Source of the DNA: Lewinellaceae bacterium
GTDB taxonomy: Bacteria > Bacteroidota > Bacteroidia > Chitinophagales > Saprospiraceae
Assembly: GCA_020636355.1 (NCBI GenBank)
Contig: JACJYB010000008.1
Coordinates: forward strand, 1 to 64,000
Direction of reading: 5' to 3'
Length of the DNA stretch: 64,000 nucleotides
Both the position numbers and the translations under genes were made by a program. The stretch's first letter is position 1. Each line of letters starts with the position of its first letter. Shown here in pieces: positions 34,010 through 42,319 of the stretch. Below the pieces are notes generated by a model, which was not told where the DNA came from, did no database searches, and saw only the letters and a list, made by a program, of their open reading frames with translations.

Positions 34010-34196
34010 CGCTCGCAATGTCAACTCCCTGGTTGTCACAGCTAGGAGCCTCGCAGAGCGACGACGCTGTCCGTTGGGGTCAAGCAGAACGGATTGCTTC
34101 GCTCGTACCTCACTCGCAATGACAGTTCCCTGGTTGTCACAGCGAGGAGCCTCGCAGAGCGACGACGCTGTCCGTTGGGGTCAAGCAGAACGGATT
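34010..34196. repeat. Two tandem copies of a 101-bp interspersed repeat
   Basis: Two nearly identical segments (34010-34095 and 34111-34196) with a period of 101 bases share CTGGTTGTCACAGC, AGGAGCCTCGCAGAGCGACG and GGGGTCAAGCAGAACGGATT. The flanking phrase CGTACCTCACTCGCAATGACA is the kind found in palindromic interspersed repeats of many Bacteroidota. The second copy ends 4 bases from the sucA stop codon. The rest of the 390-base gap (33810-34009) contains no ORF or RNA that could be recognised. Confidence 0.75.
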
Positions 34197-34199
34197 AGG

Positions 34200-36956
34200 T
34201 CATTTGGCGAATGACAGCTCCATGATGCGCAATTGCTGATCATCATGCACTTTCTTGAATCCCGTAGCCGGCGAAGCGCTGGTTTTTCTGGATACGACTT
34301 TAAAACCGCGATCCGGGTAAAAGGACAATATGTATTGCCAGGCACCCATATTGACCGGCTCTTCCTGAACCCAGTACTTTTCTGCCTGAGCATATTTGGC
34401 CATTAAAAGTTCAAACTGCTCCTTAGGAAGTGGATACAATTGCTCCAGGCGAACAATGGCTACATCCGAATGAACATGTTCTTCCTGATATTGCAACAAA
34501 TCGTAGTAGATTTTGCCGGTACAAAACAGCACCCGCCGGATTTTTCCGGCGTCCTCTTTGCTGGTGATACGGGCATCGTCGTAAAACTCCTGAAATTTGC
34601 TCTTTCCCGTCACTTCCTTCACATCAGCTACACATAACGGATGTCTGAGCAGGGATTTCGGGGACATAACAATCAGCGGCTTGCGGAAAGGACGGTAAAT
34701 TTGTCTCCGCAACAGATGAAAGAAATTAGCCGGGTTGGTCACATTAGCGACGGTAATGTTGAACTCGGCGCCCATCTGGAGAAAGCGTTCCAGGCGTGCG
34801 CTGGAATGTTCCGGTCCCTGTCCCTCGTAGCCATGGGGTAATAGCAGTACTAGACCGCTCATCCGCTGCCACTTGCTTTCGCTGGCAGTGACAAACTGGT
34901 CGATCATGGTCTGCGCGCCATTGGCAAAATCACCGAATTGGGCTTCCCAGATGACCAGACTATCCGGTGAGGCCATGGAATATCCAAATTCAAAGCCTAA
35001 TACTGCAAACTCTGACAGCAGCGAATTGTAAATCATGAACTGCCCCTTCTGATCGGGTTCCAGGTGATTGAGGCGATTATAGGGCTGATAGGTTTTGGCA
35101 TCATAAAAGATGGAATGCCGATGCGAAAACGTACCGCGTTTGACATCCTGTCCACTCATACGTACCGAATGGCCTTCCAGGAGCAAGCTGCCGTAGGCAA
35201 GCATCTCCGCCATAGACCAATCCAGTTTCTTCTGTTTGATGTATTCACGCTGGCTTTTCAGCAGTCGCTCCACTTTGGTCAGTGGCGTAAATCCATCCGG
35301 CGTAGCTATGGACCGCTCCAGGATGTGCATGGCCTGCTTCTGGGTGATCCCGGTCTCCGGAGAATATTGAAATTCTTTAGCCTTATTGGCTTTCATCAAT
35401 TTACGCCAGGCCAATTCCGGTTCCTGATAAACATATGGTAGCGGCTTTTGCTTGATCATATCCAGACGCTCCTGAAGGAAATTCCAGTAGGCATCCTCCA
35501 ATTGCCCGGCTAAATTTTTCTCTACGGAACCCTGCCGGATCAGCTTTTGAGCATAGATTTCCCGCGGATTGGCATGCTTCGAGATGATGTCGTACATCTG
35601 GGGCTGGGTAAATTTCGGATCATCACTTTCATTATGCCCGTGACGACGGTAGCATACCATATCGATGAAGACATCATTATTGAAACGCTGCCGGTATTCC
35701 GTGGCCAGTTCAACAGCCCAGATGACGGCATCCGGATTGTCGCCATTTACGTGCAAAACCGGTGCCTGTACGATGCCTGCCGCCGCCGTGGAATACGTCG
35801 AAGAACGTGCATCATCAAAATCCGTGGTAAATCCGATCTGATTGTTGATGACAAAATGAATGGTCCCCCCGGTATAATAACCCGGCAACTGGCTCATCTG
35901 AACCGTCTCAAAAACCACTCCCTGTCCGGCTGCTGCGGCATCCCCGTGGATGAGAATAGGCAGGATCTTGTCGTAATCGGATCCGTAGAGGATATCCGCT
36001 TTAGCCCGGGAAAATCCTTCGACCACTGGATTTACAGCTTCCAGGTGGGATGGATTTGGTGCCAGTTTCAGGTAGACATCGTGATCGCCCGTCGTACGTA
36101 CTTGGGAGGAATAGCCCATATGGTATTTCACATCCCCGTCCCCAAAACTGAGATCAGGCACTGCAGTTCCCTCAAACTCATTAAAAATCTGCTCATAGGT
36201 TTTGCCCATGATGTTAGCAAGCACATTCAGGCGGCCCCGGTGGGCCATACCTATGACAACCTCCTGAACTCCAAATTCAGCTCCTTTATTGATCATGGCA
36301 TCCAGAGCGGGTATGGTCGTTTCGCCCCCTTCCAGGGAGAAGCGTTTCTGACCGATGTATTTGGTATGCAGGAACTTCTCAAAGATCACTGCTCCGTTTA
36401 ACTTCTCCAGGATGCGCCGCTTTTTATCCAGGGGTATCCCAAATGAATCGGATAAGTCGCGATGCTCGATGCGCTCGCGCAACCACATTCTTTTTTCCTT
36501 ATTTTCAATGTGGTTCGTCTCAAATCCAATATCTCCGCAATAGATGGCTTCCAGATGCGCTATGATTTCTCGCAATGTCGAATTCGGCGCCATCCCAAGT
36601 TCCACGGTTCCTGCCATAAAGGGCTGATCCAGATCTGCTGCCGATAATTGATAATCTTCCAAAGCCAGATGCGGATGGCGGTCCTTACGTTTGCGGATCG
36701 GGTTCGTCGTAGACAAGAGGTGGCCTCTGTTCCGGTATCCGATGATCATAGATACCACAGAGAGATCCCGCTCTACATTTGAGCTGACCCCTGCCACTGC
36801 AGCAGGTTTAGTATGCCCATTCATGCCACCGAACTCAAACCCTTCGAAGAAAGTTCTCCAGCCCGGCTCTACGGACGTGGGGTCAGCCAGGTATTTGGCA
36901 TACATGCTATCGATGAACTCGGGATGGGCATTAAAGACATAAGAATAATCCTGCAT
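34200..36956 (-). CDS. sucA: 2-oxoglutarate dehydrogenase E1 component
   Basis: A 918-residue thiamine-diphosphate enzyme of the citric acid cycle. Visible blocks: the N-terminal YVFNAHPEFIDSMYAKYLADPTSVEPGW segment, GMAHRGRLNVLANIMGK, the substrate/TPP region LAPNPSHLEAVNPVVEGFSRAK, ILIHGDAAAAGQGVVFETVQMSQLPGYYTGGTIHFVINNQIGFTTD (TPP and magnesium), and the C-terminal transketolase-like part (WEAQFGDFANGAQTMIDQF, LLLPHGYEGQGPEHSSARLERFLQ, PKSLLRHP). Length is normal. No E2 (sucB) gene lies next to it, so the complex is encoded at separate loci here. Cytoplasmic. Confidence 0.97.
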   Translation of the reverse strand: MQDYSYVFNAHPEFIDSMYAKYLADPTSVEPGWRTFFEGFEFGGMNGHTKPAAVAGVSSNVERDLSVVSMIIGYRNRGHLLSTTNPIRKRKDRHPHLALEDYQLSAADLDQPFMAGTVELGMAPNSTLREIIAHLEAIYCGDIGFETNHIENKEKRMWLRERIEHRDLSDSFGIPLDKKRRILEKLNGAVIFEKFLHTKYIGQKRFSLEGGETTIPALDAMINKGAEFGVQEVVIGMAHRGRLNVLANIMGKTYEQIFNEFEGTAVPDLSFGDGDVKYHMGYSSQVRTTGDHDVYLKLAPNPSHLEAVNPVVEGFSRAKADILYGSDYDKILPILIHGDAAAAGQGVVFETVQMSQLPGYYTGGTIHFVINNQIGFTTDFDDARSSTYSTAAAGIVQAPVLHVNGDNPDAVIWAVELATEYRQRFNNDVFIDMVCYRRHGHNESDDPKFTQPQMYDIISKHANPREIYAQKLIRQGSVEKNLAGQLEDAYWNFLQERLDMIKQKPLPYVYQEPELAWRKLMKANKAKEFQYSPETGITQKQAMHILERSIATPDGFTPLTKVERLLKSQREYIKQKKLDWSMAEMLAYGSLLLEGHSVRMSGQDVKRGTFSHRHSIFYDAKTYQPYNRLNHLEPDQKGQFMIYNSLLSEFAVLGFEFGYSMASPDSLVIWEAQFGDFANGAQTMIDQFVTASESKWQRMSGLVLLLPHGYEGQGPEHSSARLERFLQMGAEFNITVANVTNPANFFHLLRRQIYRPFRKPLIVMSPKSLLRHPLCVADVKEVTGKSKFQEFYDDARITSKEDAGKIRRVLFCTGKIYYDLLQYQEEHVHSDVAIVRLEQLYPLPKEQFELLMAKYAQAEKYWVQEEPVNMGAWQYILSFYPDRGFKVVSRKTSASPATGFKKVHDDQQLRIMELSFAK

Positions 36957-37141
36957 AGCTATTGACTCTGGTGTTCAACAGGTCAGGTTAATATCGAAGG
37001 TCCTGAACCTGTAAGGATACTTTTTACTTATTGGAGTGCAAATATCGTACAATTCATGGTAATGCGCCAGCGTGTTGTTGATACGTACGGCAGGTTTATT
37101 GACCGGCCAAAACCGATGATTTAATAACAGATTGAATACCG

Positions 37142-38080
37142 TTAGTCCGTAATGGTGATTGGCCAGTCCCCATTGGGGTAGTAGATCTCGCCGTAACCGT
37201 ACTCTCCATACGTATTGGACCAGCGAATGGTCCATACATTCCCCTTTATGGTGTTGTCAAAGTGCCATTCGCTGCCATAATTGTCGTAAAAGCCGGTGAA
37301 TGAGATAAGTCCACAATCTTCTGTCAATTCCATCTGGCCCCACCCACCATCCCAGGCTCCATAGCAACGGGTGTAGGCACCCAGTGAAAAATCACTAAAC
37401 TGATAATGTTTGCGCGTTTCCTTCCGGAAGATCTTCAGGTTAAATGATACGGTATCCCCGGTACCACAAAAGAAATCATAGCCTATCGCCTGATAGGTCC
37501 CTTCCAGTTCGGATCCACAATACAATGTAAAAGGGATATCAAACTGGGCCTGCAGGGCACCCACTTCCAGGCTGGCTGAGGTATTGTCCGACGTAAAGAC
37601 CGATCCGTCCTGCATGACCAGTTTACCTCTTAGGACGATCTTATCACCTTCATCGAAGCTATCAATAGGTATTTCTAGCACTTCAATCAGTTCGTCCCCG
37701 CGTAAAAAAACACCCTGAATTTCCCGGTAACCATCCCAATTCGTCTTAAAATCAGCTTGCGTGAATGACCGGAGTAGCTTCGGCGGGAATGTATTGGCTC
37801 CATTTTCAGATGATCCGTCTATGTACTGCACCTCCAGGATGTATTCGGAGACCAGCTTCCCCTGCTCCTGGTCAACAAACTCTGCCCAAAAGCTGTACCT
37901 GAAGTCCGACAGCGCTTTAATAGCAATTGATTCGATATCCGGATGCTGCGTGAGCCGGACGTAGGCACCACGTTGGGGCAAGTCAATTAATCCAATATAT
38001 TCTTTGGTAGTGCAAGTCACAAAAACTTGAAGGATTATGAAAAGCAAAATTAAACCAATATGTCTGAATGTTATGGCCAT
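37142..38080 (-). CDS. Lipoprotein paralogous to the SUS-operon lipoprotein
   Basis: A 312-residue lipoprotein (signal MAITFRHIGLILLFIILQVFVTC, Cys23). It aligns over its full length with the 312-residue product at 41362: shared segments include RGAYVRL, FVDQEQGKLVSEYILEVQYIDG, LLRSFTQADF, GDKIVLRGKLVMQDGS, a QFDIPFTLYCGSELEGTY block, and a C-terminal FSDFSLGAYTRCYG...WGQMELTEDCGLISFTGFYDNYGSEW...GDWPITI. The pairs of Cys in the C-terminal half are conserved. Given the link of its paralogue to SusC/SusD it may be a surface-exposed ligand-binding accessory lipoprotein. It has no SUS partner next to it. Confidence 0.75.
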   Translation of the reverse strand: MAITFRHIGLILLFIILQVFVTCTTKEYIGLIDLPQRGAYVRLTQHPDIESIAIKALSDFRYSFWAEFVDQEQGKLVSEYILEVQYIDGSSENGANTFPPKLLRSFTQADFKTNWDGYREIQGVFLRGDELIEVLEIPIDSFDEGDKIVLRGKLVMQDGSVFTSDNTSASLEVGALQAQFDIPFTLYCGSELEGTYQAIGYDFFCGTGDTVSFNLKIFRKETRKHYQFSDFSLGAYTRCYGAWDGGWGQMELTEDCGLISFTGFYDNYGSEWHFDNTIKGNVWTIRWSNTYGEYGYGEIYYPNGDWPITITD

Positions 38081-38248
38081 TGTCTAGAATATAAACGAAT
38101 AAGAAAAGTAGATGTTCATGGGGCTATTGCAAAATGAAATAACCCTTTCAACTAAAAGTATCAGTTATATTTAACAATTATTGTTTACCTACAAGTCAAT
38201 ATAATCCTTCTATCCTTTTTGAATATTTATCAGGCATTGCCTTTATAT

Positions 38249-38285
38249 AAAAAAAAAGGGCACCCATGAAACATAGGTCCCCTTT
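38249..38285 (-). terminator. Rho-independent terminator
   Basis: On the minus strand AAAGGGgACC...GGGTgCCCTTT forms a stem followed by a run of nine or more T. It lies 18 bases after the stop of the small secreted protein gene (38303) and would end its transcript. Confidence 0.65.
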
Positions 38286-38302
38286 CCAATAACAATATCC
38301 AT

Positions 38303-38695
38303 TCATGGGCAAGATGTGTCAACATGTATTCCCACCAAGTATGTGCAAATTTCTCCAGTTGCACTATTCGTAAGCTTATATGTATATTTACAACTTTCAC
38401 CTGCAGGGTTAGCAGTACCGCTAATATTAATTCCAGACAAACCTCCCCCACTTGTAACTTCAGTAAATGTCATTGTATGGTCACATAAGGCAGGATTTAC
38501 AGGTCCCATCCAATCCAAACTCCACCCAGATGGCGCATAATATGTCCAATTAACTGAAATATTAGGGCAAAAATGAATTGGCGTAATACCGGTTGGACAT
38601 GTAAAATCTTCTTCTGGTGCATTCACAAAATAATTTGTAGAAGTAAATCCCATAAATCCCACAAGAGCGATCAAAATTACTTTTAGCGTAGTCAT
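38303..38695 (-). CDS. Small secreted protein of unknown function
   Basis: A 130-residue protein with an N-terminal hydrophobic segment (MTTLKVILIALVGFMGFTSTNYF) that should act as a signal peptide, and a mature part with six Cys residues (positions about 33, 43, 71, 102, 117 and 129), likely paired in disulfides. The composition (Gly, Thr, Ser, aromatic) suggests a small beta protein. No family was recognised. It lies in an AT-rich island, is followed by a terminator, and is upstream-separated from two small HTH genes by 215 bases. Confidence 0.6.
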   Translation of the reverse strand: MTTLKVILIALVGFMGFTSTNYFVNAPEEDFTCPTGITPIHFCPNISVNWTYYAPSGWSLDWMGPVNPALCDHTMTFTEVTSGGGLSGINISGTANPAGESCKYTYKLTNSATGEICTYLVGIHVDTSCP

Positions 38696-38910
38696 GATAA
38701 ATATTTTAGAATGTTATTAAATAAGAACGTATAAATACCGATTGATCCTGCATTTCGATAACCATATGAGTCCGTTCAATTTATTAACATTAACAATCAA
38801 GCCAATAGCATTTGGCAATTCAGATTTGTTATTGAATTCTAATTTAATATATATAGTCTCAATTACTTTTATGTCTTCAAATATATAGCAAGCTTAAATA
38901 ACATGCTCGG

Positions 38911-39138
38911 TCAATTTGTTTCATCTTGCTTATTGCTTGAAGTTTTTTGTTCTAAAATATGATCTTGCGATAAATTACGTTGAGGTGGCCCAAGTGCATT
39001 ATATATTAATTGGATATGATAATTGTTTAACAAAGTTTTTGGAAGTTTCACTCCTCTATCTCTTAACTTGCGAAATAACGTAATCCTACTAACACCATAT
39101 TCATTTGCTATTTCTTGACGTGTTTTATAGATAGTCAT
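38911..39138 (-). CDS. Small helix-turn-helix protein
   Basis: A 75-residue protein whose first 45 residues form a HTH: TRQEIANEYGVSRITLFRKLRDRGVKL fits a Fis/MerR-like helix-turn-helix in which VSRITLFRKL is the recognition helix. The remainder is polar and may be disordered. It lies 40 bases after the next HTH gene in the same direction, and the two HTHs are similar to each other (TREEVAEFLGCSIKTFTRRLKEWNI), so they are probably a duplicated pair of DNA-binding proteins. Local sequence is AT-rich compared with the flanks. Confidence 0.6.
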   Translation of the reverse strand: MTIYKTRQEIANEYGVSRITLFRKLRDRGVKLPKTLLNNYHIQLIYNALGPPQRNLSQDHILEQKTSSNKQDETN

Positions 39139-39177
39139 AATGGATTCTATTATTTATATTTAGGTAATAATTATTAT

Positions 39178-39411
39178 CTAAATATTGATTTCATACGAAT
39201 AAATACCTACTTGTTTCAGGCACTCTTCAAATTGTTCAAATGATAGCTTTTTGCCATGCGCTTCAATATTCCATTCTTTTAGCCTTCGAGTAAATGTCTT
39301 TATTGAACACCCAAGAAATTCTGCTACCTCTTCCCGAGTATATGCAGACTTCTTAATAATAGTACATCCAGGCATTGAGCAAAAATGAATGTAAATAGGT
39401 TTATTGTCCAT
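39178..39411 (-). CDS. Small helix-turn-helix protein
   Basis: A 77-residue protein with a central HTH (YTREEVAEFLGCSIKTFTRRLKEWNIE, about residues 24-50) and a short C-terminal helix (LSFEQFEECLKQVGIYSYE). Two Cys lie near the N-terminus (FCSMPGC), which could bind a metal, though only two are seen. It is the upstream partner of the HTH gene at 38911. The role is unknown; excisionase, phage-type or transcriptional regulator functions are possible, but no integrase or phage gene is nearby. Confidence 0.6.
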   Translation of the reverse strand: MDNKPIYIHFCSMPGCTIIKKSAYTREEVAEFLGCSIKTFTRRLKEWNIEAHGKKLSFEQFEECLKQVGIYSYEINI

Positions 39412-39584
39412 TGGACCTTTATTGAGAGCTTAATGTATATTTTAAACGCAATATCTCATACCTGATTATTGGTATGTATAATATTAACAATAGTTAAATT
39501 TAATGGAAAAAGTCTTAAAGGGAGTTCACGTATTGTTTATACCACATTTAGATTCTATTTCAACACCTTGTATATATTTGAGTT

Positions 39585-41264
39585 TTAATAACGTAAGATC
39601 ATAAACCTGGACATCTTACCATTACTTGCTTGTAGCAAATACATGCCATTTGGCAGGTCACTTATATCCACCGCATTACCAGATGATTCGAACTTTCTAA
39701 CTATCTGGCCATTCACATTCAAAATAGAATAGAATTCAATTTCATTCGCAACACTTTTGATATAGAGATAATTTGTGGCTGGATTAGGCCATATTATCAG
39801 AGAAGGTAAAACATACTTTAAATACGTTGAACTTGTTTGATAACAAAATGACATATCCGGATTTAATTCCAAATAGCCTATTGGAAACAAATCCCGATTG
39901 GCAAATGCAGAATAATCTGTATTGTAACGCACCATATTAAACGTTTCATTATCGCCAAATGACAATACGTCCCCTTGCGATACAACCTTACCATCTCGAA
40001 ATGGTATTCGATATTCCCATACAAGCTCATCATTCTCATCCACTTCATAAGCATAGCCCCACCGGCCGGCAAACACTAACACATTTCCATTGGGTAATTT
40101 TTGAACACTGGATAATATGTTAGAAAATGAGAGAATGTTTTCATTGGGGTGAGACACAACCCGGATAGGAGAATCGGGTCCATAAACTCTCCCTAAGCGT
40201 GGATAAGTCCAGTTTACAGAATCGAAATTAATCTTAATGAGTAACGCAGTAGATTTATTAGCTTCCGTGAAATTATCAAAAACAGCTATCTCGCCAAACT
40301 GCGGGCTGCCAGGCAATGCGTAAGGATCACACCAATGTGCATCATGCTGCAAATGTAAATAATGCTTGCTTTCGTCCCCTTGCTGATAAGCAGCAGGATT
40401 CCCCCAGCGGTAAAGAATGTCTCCGCCTTTGCCACTGCGTCCCCCGGAACCGTTACTAGCTTGCTCACTTGTGGTGCTATGATCAATAATCCAAAACTCA
40501 TTAAAATTACGGACACTGATCATAATCTGGTCGAGCACCGGATTGTAATCAATGTAGTTTGAATGCATCCAATCCGGGTTTCCGTGTTGGATATCATAAT
40601 TAATATCAATTTTTTCCGGATGCTCCGACACCACTCCAAAATTAGGCAATATTGAATCCCTGTCCTGAACGAAATGATCCAGACTTCGCCATTCCCACAC
40701 AATGCTATCCTTGACAGGGTCCCACTCCAGAATTTTATCCGGCCACAATTCATTATTTGGTAGTGTATTGGGATCCCGGCCAAGCGGAATTATCTCGTCA
40801 GCGCCTACTCTTTCCCAGGCTAACATCAAAATATTTCCATTTGGCATTGGCGCGACGTCATGATGCAGCCGAAACCGGGAGTTATTTATGGCGAATGAGT
40901 AAAGCTTTTTATTCTCCCAGGTCAAAATATCTACATATTCACCAAAACCACCTGCAACAATCGTGTCGGTAGAAAAATCCCTATCCCTGGAACAACGAAC
41001 TAAATACCCATTGGGTAAAAGGTACGCGGAAGCAGCAGGACGGCCCCCGGTAAAGTCTAACCACTGATGGACCACTTCGCCACACAAGTCCACTAGGAAA
41101 ACGGTGGATTGTGCATAAGGATAAATGAGGTTATATCCTTCAAAAACCTGATTTTGCTTAATGCTCAACAGCCCAACAGTATTTTGTGCTTTACCTTCAA
41201 ATGCCGAAGCTGCTACGAAAAAAAATATACACGACAGGATAGGTATTCTCTTAACGAAAAGCAT
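39585..41264 (-). CDS. Arylsulfotransferase-like (ASST) secreted protein with T9SS type A domain
   Basis: A 559-residue exported beta-propeller protein. Signal at about 1-26 (ending GKAQ). The propeller has ASST-family blocks: GYNLIYPYAQSTVFLVDLCGEVVHQW, HHDVAPMPNGNILMLAWE, PDKILEWDPVKDSIVWEW, WMHSNYIDYNPVLDQIMISVRNFNEFWIIDHST, GDILYRWGNPAAYQQGD and LQHDAHWCDP, with several conserved His. Residues about 490-559 (IIWPNPATNYLYIKSV...NVNGQIVRKF...LPNGMYLLQA) are a T9SS type A sorting domain. Known relatives transfer sulfate between phenols; many Bacteroidota members are untested. It lies downstream of the SUS operon behind a terminator, in the same direction, so it may be part of the same substrate-use locus. 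Confidence 0.82.
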   Translation of the reverse strand: MLFVKRIPILSCIFFFVAASAFEGKAQNTVGLLSIKQNQVFEGYNLIYPYAQSTVFLVDLCGEVVHQWLDFTGGRPAASAYLLPNGYLVRCSRDRDFSTDTIVAGGFGEYVDILTWENKKLYSFAINNSRFRLHHDVAPMPNGNILMLAWERVGADEIIPLGRDPNTLPNNELWPDKILEWDPVKDSIVWEWRSLDHFVQDRDSILPNFGVVSEHPEKIDINYDIQHGNPDWMHSNYIDYNPVLDQIMISVRNFNEFWIIDHSTTSEQASNGSGGRSGKGGDILYRWGNPAAYQQGDESKHYLHLQHDAHWCDPYALPGSPQFGEIAVFDNFTEANKSTALLIKINFDSVNWTYPRLGRVYGPDSPIRVVSHPNENILSFSNILSSVQKLPNGNVLVFAGRWGYAYEVDENDELVWEYRIPFRDGKVVSQGDVLSFGDNETFNMVRYNTDYSAFANRDLFPIGYLELNPDMSFCYQTSSTYLKYVLPSLIIWPNPATNYLYIKSVANEIEFYSILNVNGQIVRKFESSGNAVDISDLPNGMYLLQASNGKMSRFMILRY

Positions 41265-41287
41265 GAAATGTATTTATTAAGAATAAA

Positions 41288-41324
41288 AAAGCCATATCCA
41301 AATATACAATCTGGATATGGCTTT
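41288..41324 (-). terminator. Strong rho-independent terminator of the SUS operon
   Basis: AAAGCCATATCCA and TGGATATGGCTTT form a perfect 13-base stem with an 11-base loop. On the minus strand it is followed by a T-run (TTTTTTATTC), 38 bases after the stop at 41362. It separates the susCD-lipoprotein operon from the arylsulfotransferase-like gene. Confidence 0.85.
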
Positions 41325-41361
41325 GATTTTAAATAAGAAGAACCTTCTTATTGTATTCTGA

Positions 41362-42300
41362 TTACTTCAATGTGAATGGCCAGTCACCGCCTGGGTTAGT
41401 AAGTATTGCAGTTCCAGATTCTGGTGCACTGCCATCTATATACGTATTCTCCCAAGTAATGGTCCATTTATCTCCTTCTAAAGTACTGTTAAAGGTCCAA
41501 GTTTCCCCGTAATTGTCGGTGAATCCCGAGAAAGATACTTCAGAACATACATCTTTGAATTGAAGTGCACCCCAGCCTAGAGCATCTCCACCATAGCAAG
41601 CTTGGTACGCACCAAAAGACCAGTCGCTGAATGTATAAACACCACCACCTTTAGCTACGATGGTGACATTACCAGATTTCGTTTCTCCGCACCAAGATGC
41701 AGTCGTCTCAAAAGGGTACGAACCATCCAGGCTTGAAGGACAAGCGACACTAAAGGTAATGTCAAATTGGCCTCTAAACGCACCACCGATCAAAGCCGAG
41801 GTGGAGTTATCCTGTCCGTGTATTGATCCATCATTTAGCACCAAAGTGCCTTTGACTTTGAATGCATCACCTGGCCCTAAATCAGCCATTGTTAACCCTA
41901 ATGCAGCCATCGCGTCTGCAGGGGTAATCGATACATTCGCAATTCCAACGTTACCTTCTGCTGAAGTTGAAAAATCAGACTGAGAGAACGATTTTAGGCG
42001 AACTGGTGATTTGGTAATCGTACCATTATCAGCAAATCCGTCAGTATACGAGATATCCAGATTGTATTCTGAGACCAGTGCACCCCTTTCCAGGTCTACA
42101 AAGTCGCAGGAGTAAGTGTATTTTGATCCGGCTAGATCAAAAAGGTTGAACAATTTGCTTCCACTTTCATCAAGCAAACGTACATAAGCTCCTTTAATCG
42201 CCGAATCAAAAGTGACCACAGGAGCCAGATCGGGATCGGCGCAGGATGCAGCCAACACCAATAAGGATCCGAATATGATTGCTATTTTATTTCTATTCAT
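41362..42300 (-). CDS. SUS-operon accessory lipoprotein
   Basis: A 312-residue lipoprotein (signal MNRNKIAIIFGSLLVLAASC, Cys20) directly after susD (19-base gap). It is a full-length paralogue of the lipoprotein at 37142. The N-terminal half (GAYVRLLDESGSKLFNLFDLAGSKYTYSCDFVDLERGALVSEYNLDISYTDG) is a beta-sandwich-like region; the C-terminal half contains Cys pairs and repeated aromatic strands (FSDWSFGAYQACYGG, VSFSGFTDNYGETW). Third genes of SUS operons are often surface glycan- or ligand-binding lipoproteins, and this is the likely role. The sequence does not match SusE or SusF. Confidence 0.78.
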   Translation of the reverse strand: MNRNKIAIIFGSLLVLAASCADPDLAPVVTFDSAIKGAYVRLLDESGSKLFNLFDLAGSKYTYSCDFVDLERGALVSEYNLDISYTDGFADNGTITKSPVRLKSFSQSDFSTSAEGNVGIANVSITPADAMAALGLTMADLGPGDAFKVKGTLVLNDGSIHGQDNSTSALIGGAFRGQFDITFSVACPSSLDGSYPFETTASWCGETKSGNVTIVAKGGGVYTFSDWSFGAYQACYGGDALGWGALQFKDVCSEVSFSGFTDNYGETWTFNSTLEGDKWTITWENTYIDGSAPESGTAILTNPGGDWPFTLK

Positions 42301-42319
42301 AATGCTTAGCTATTTTGAA

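Noticed and set aside
38911..39411. The two small HTH genes as a toxin-antitoxin pair
   Set aside because: Both are HTH proteins of similar type; neither resembles a toxin, so there is no support.
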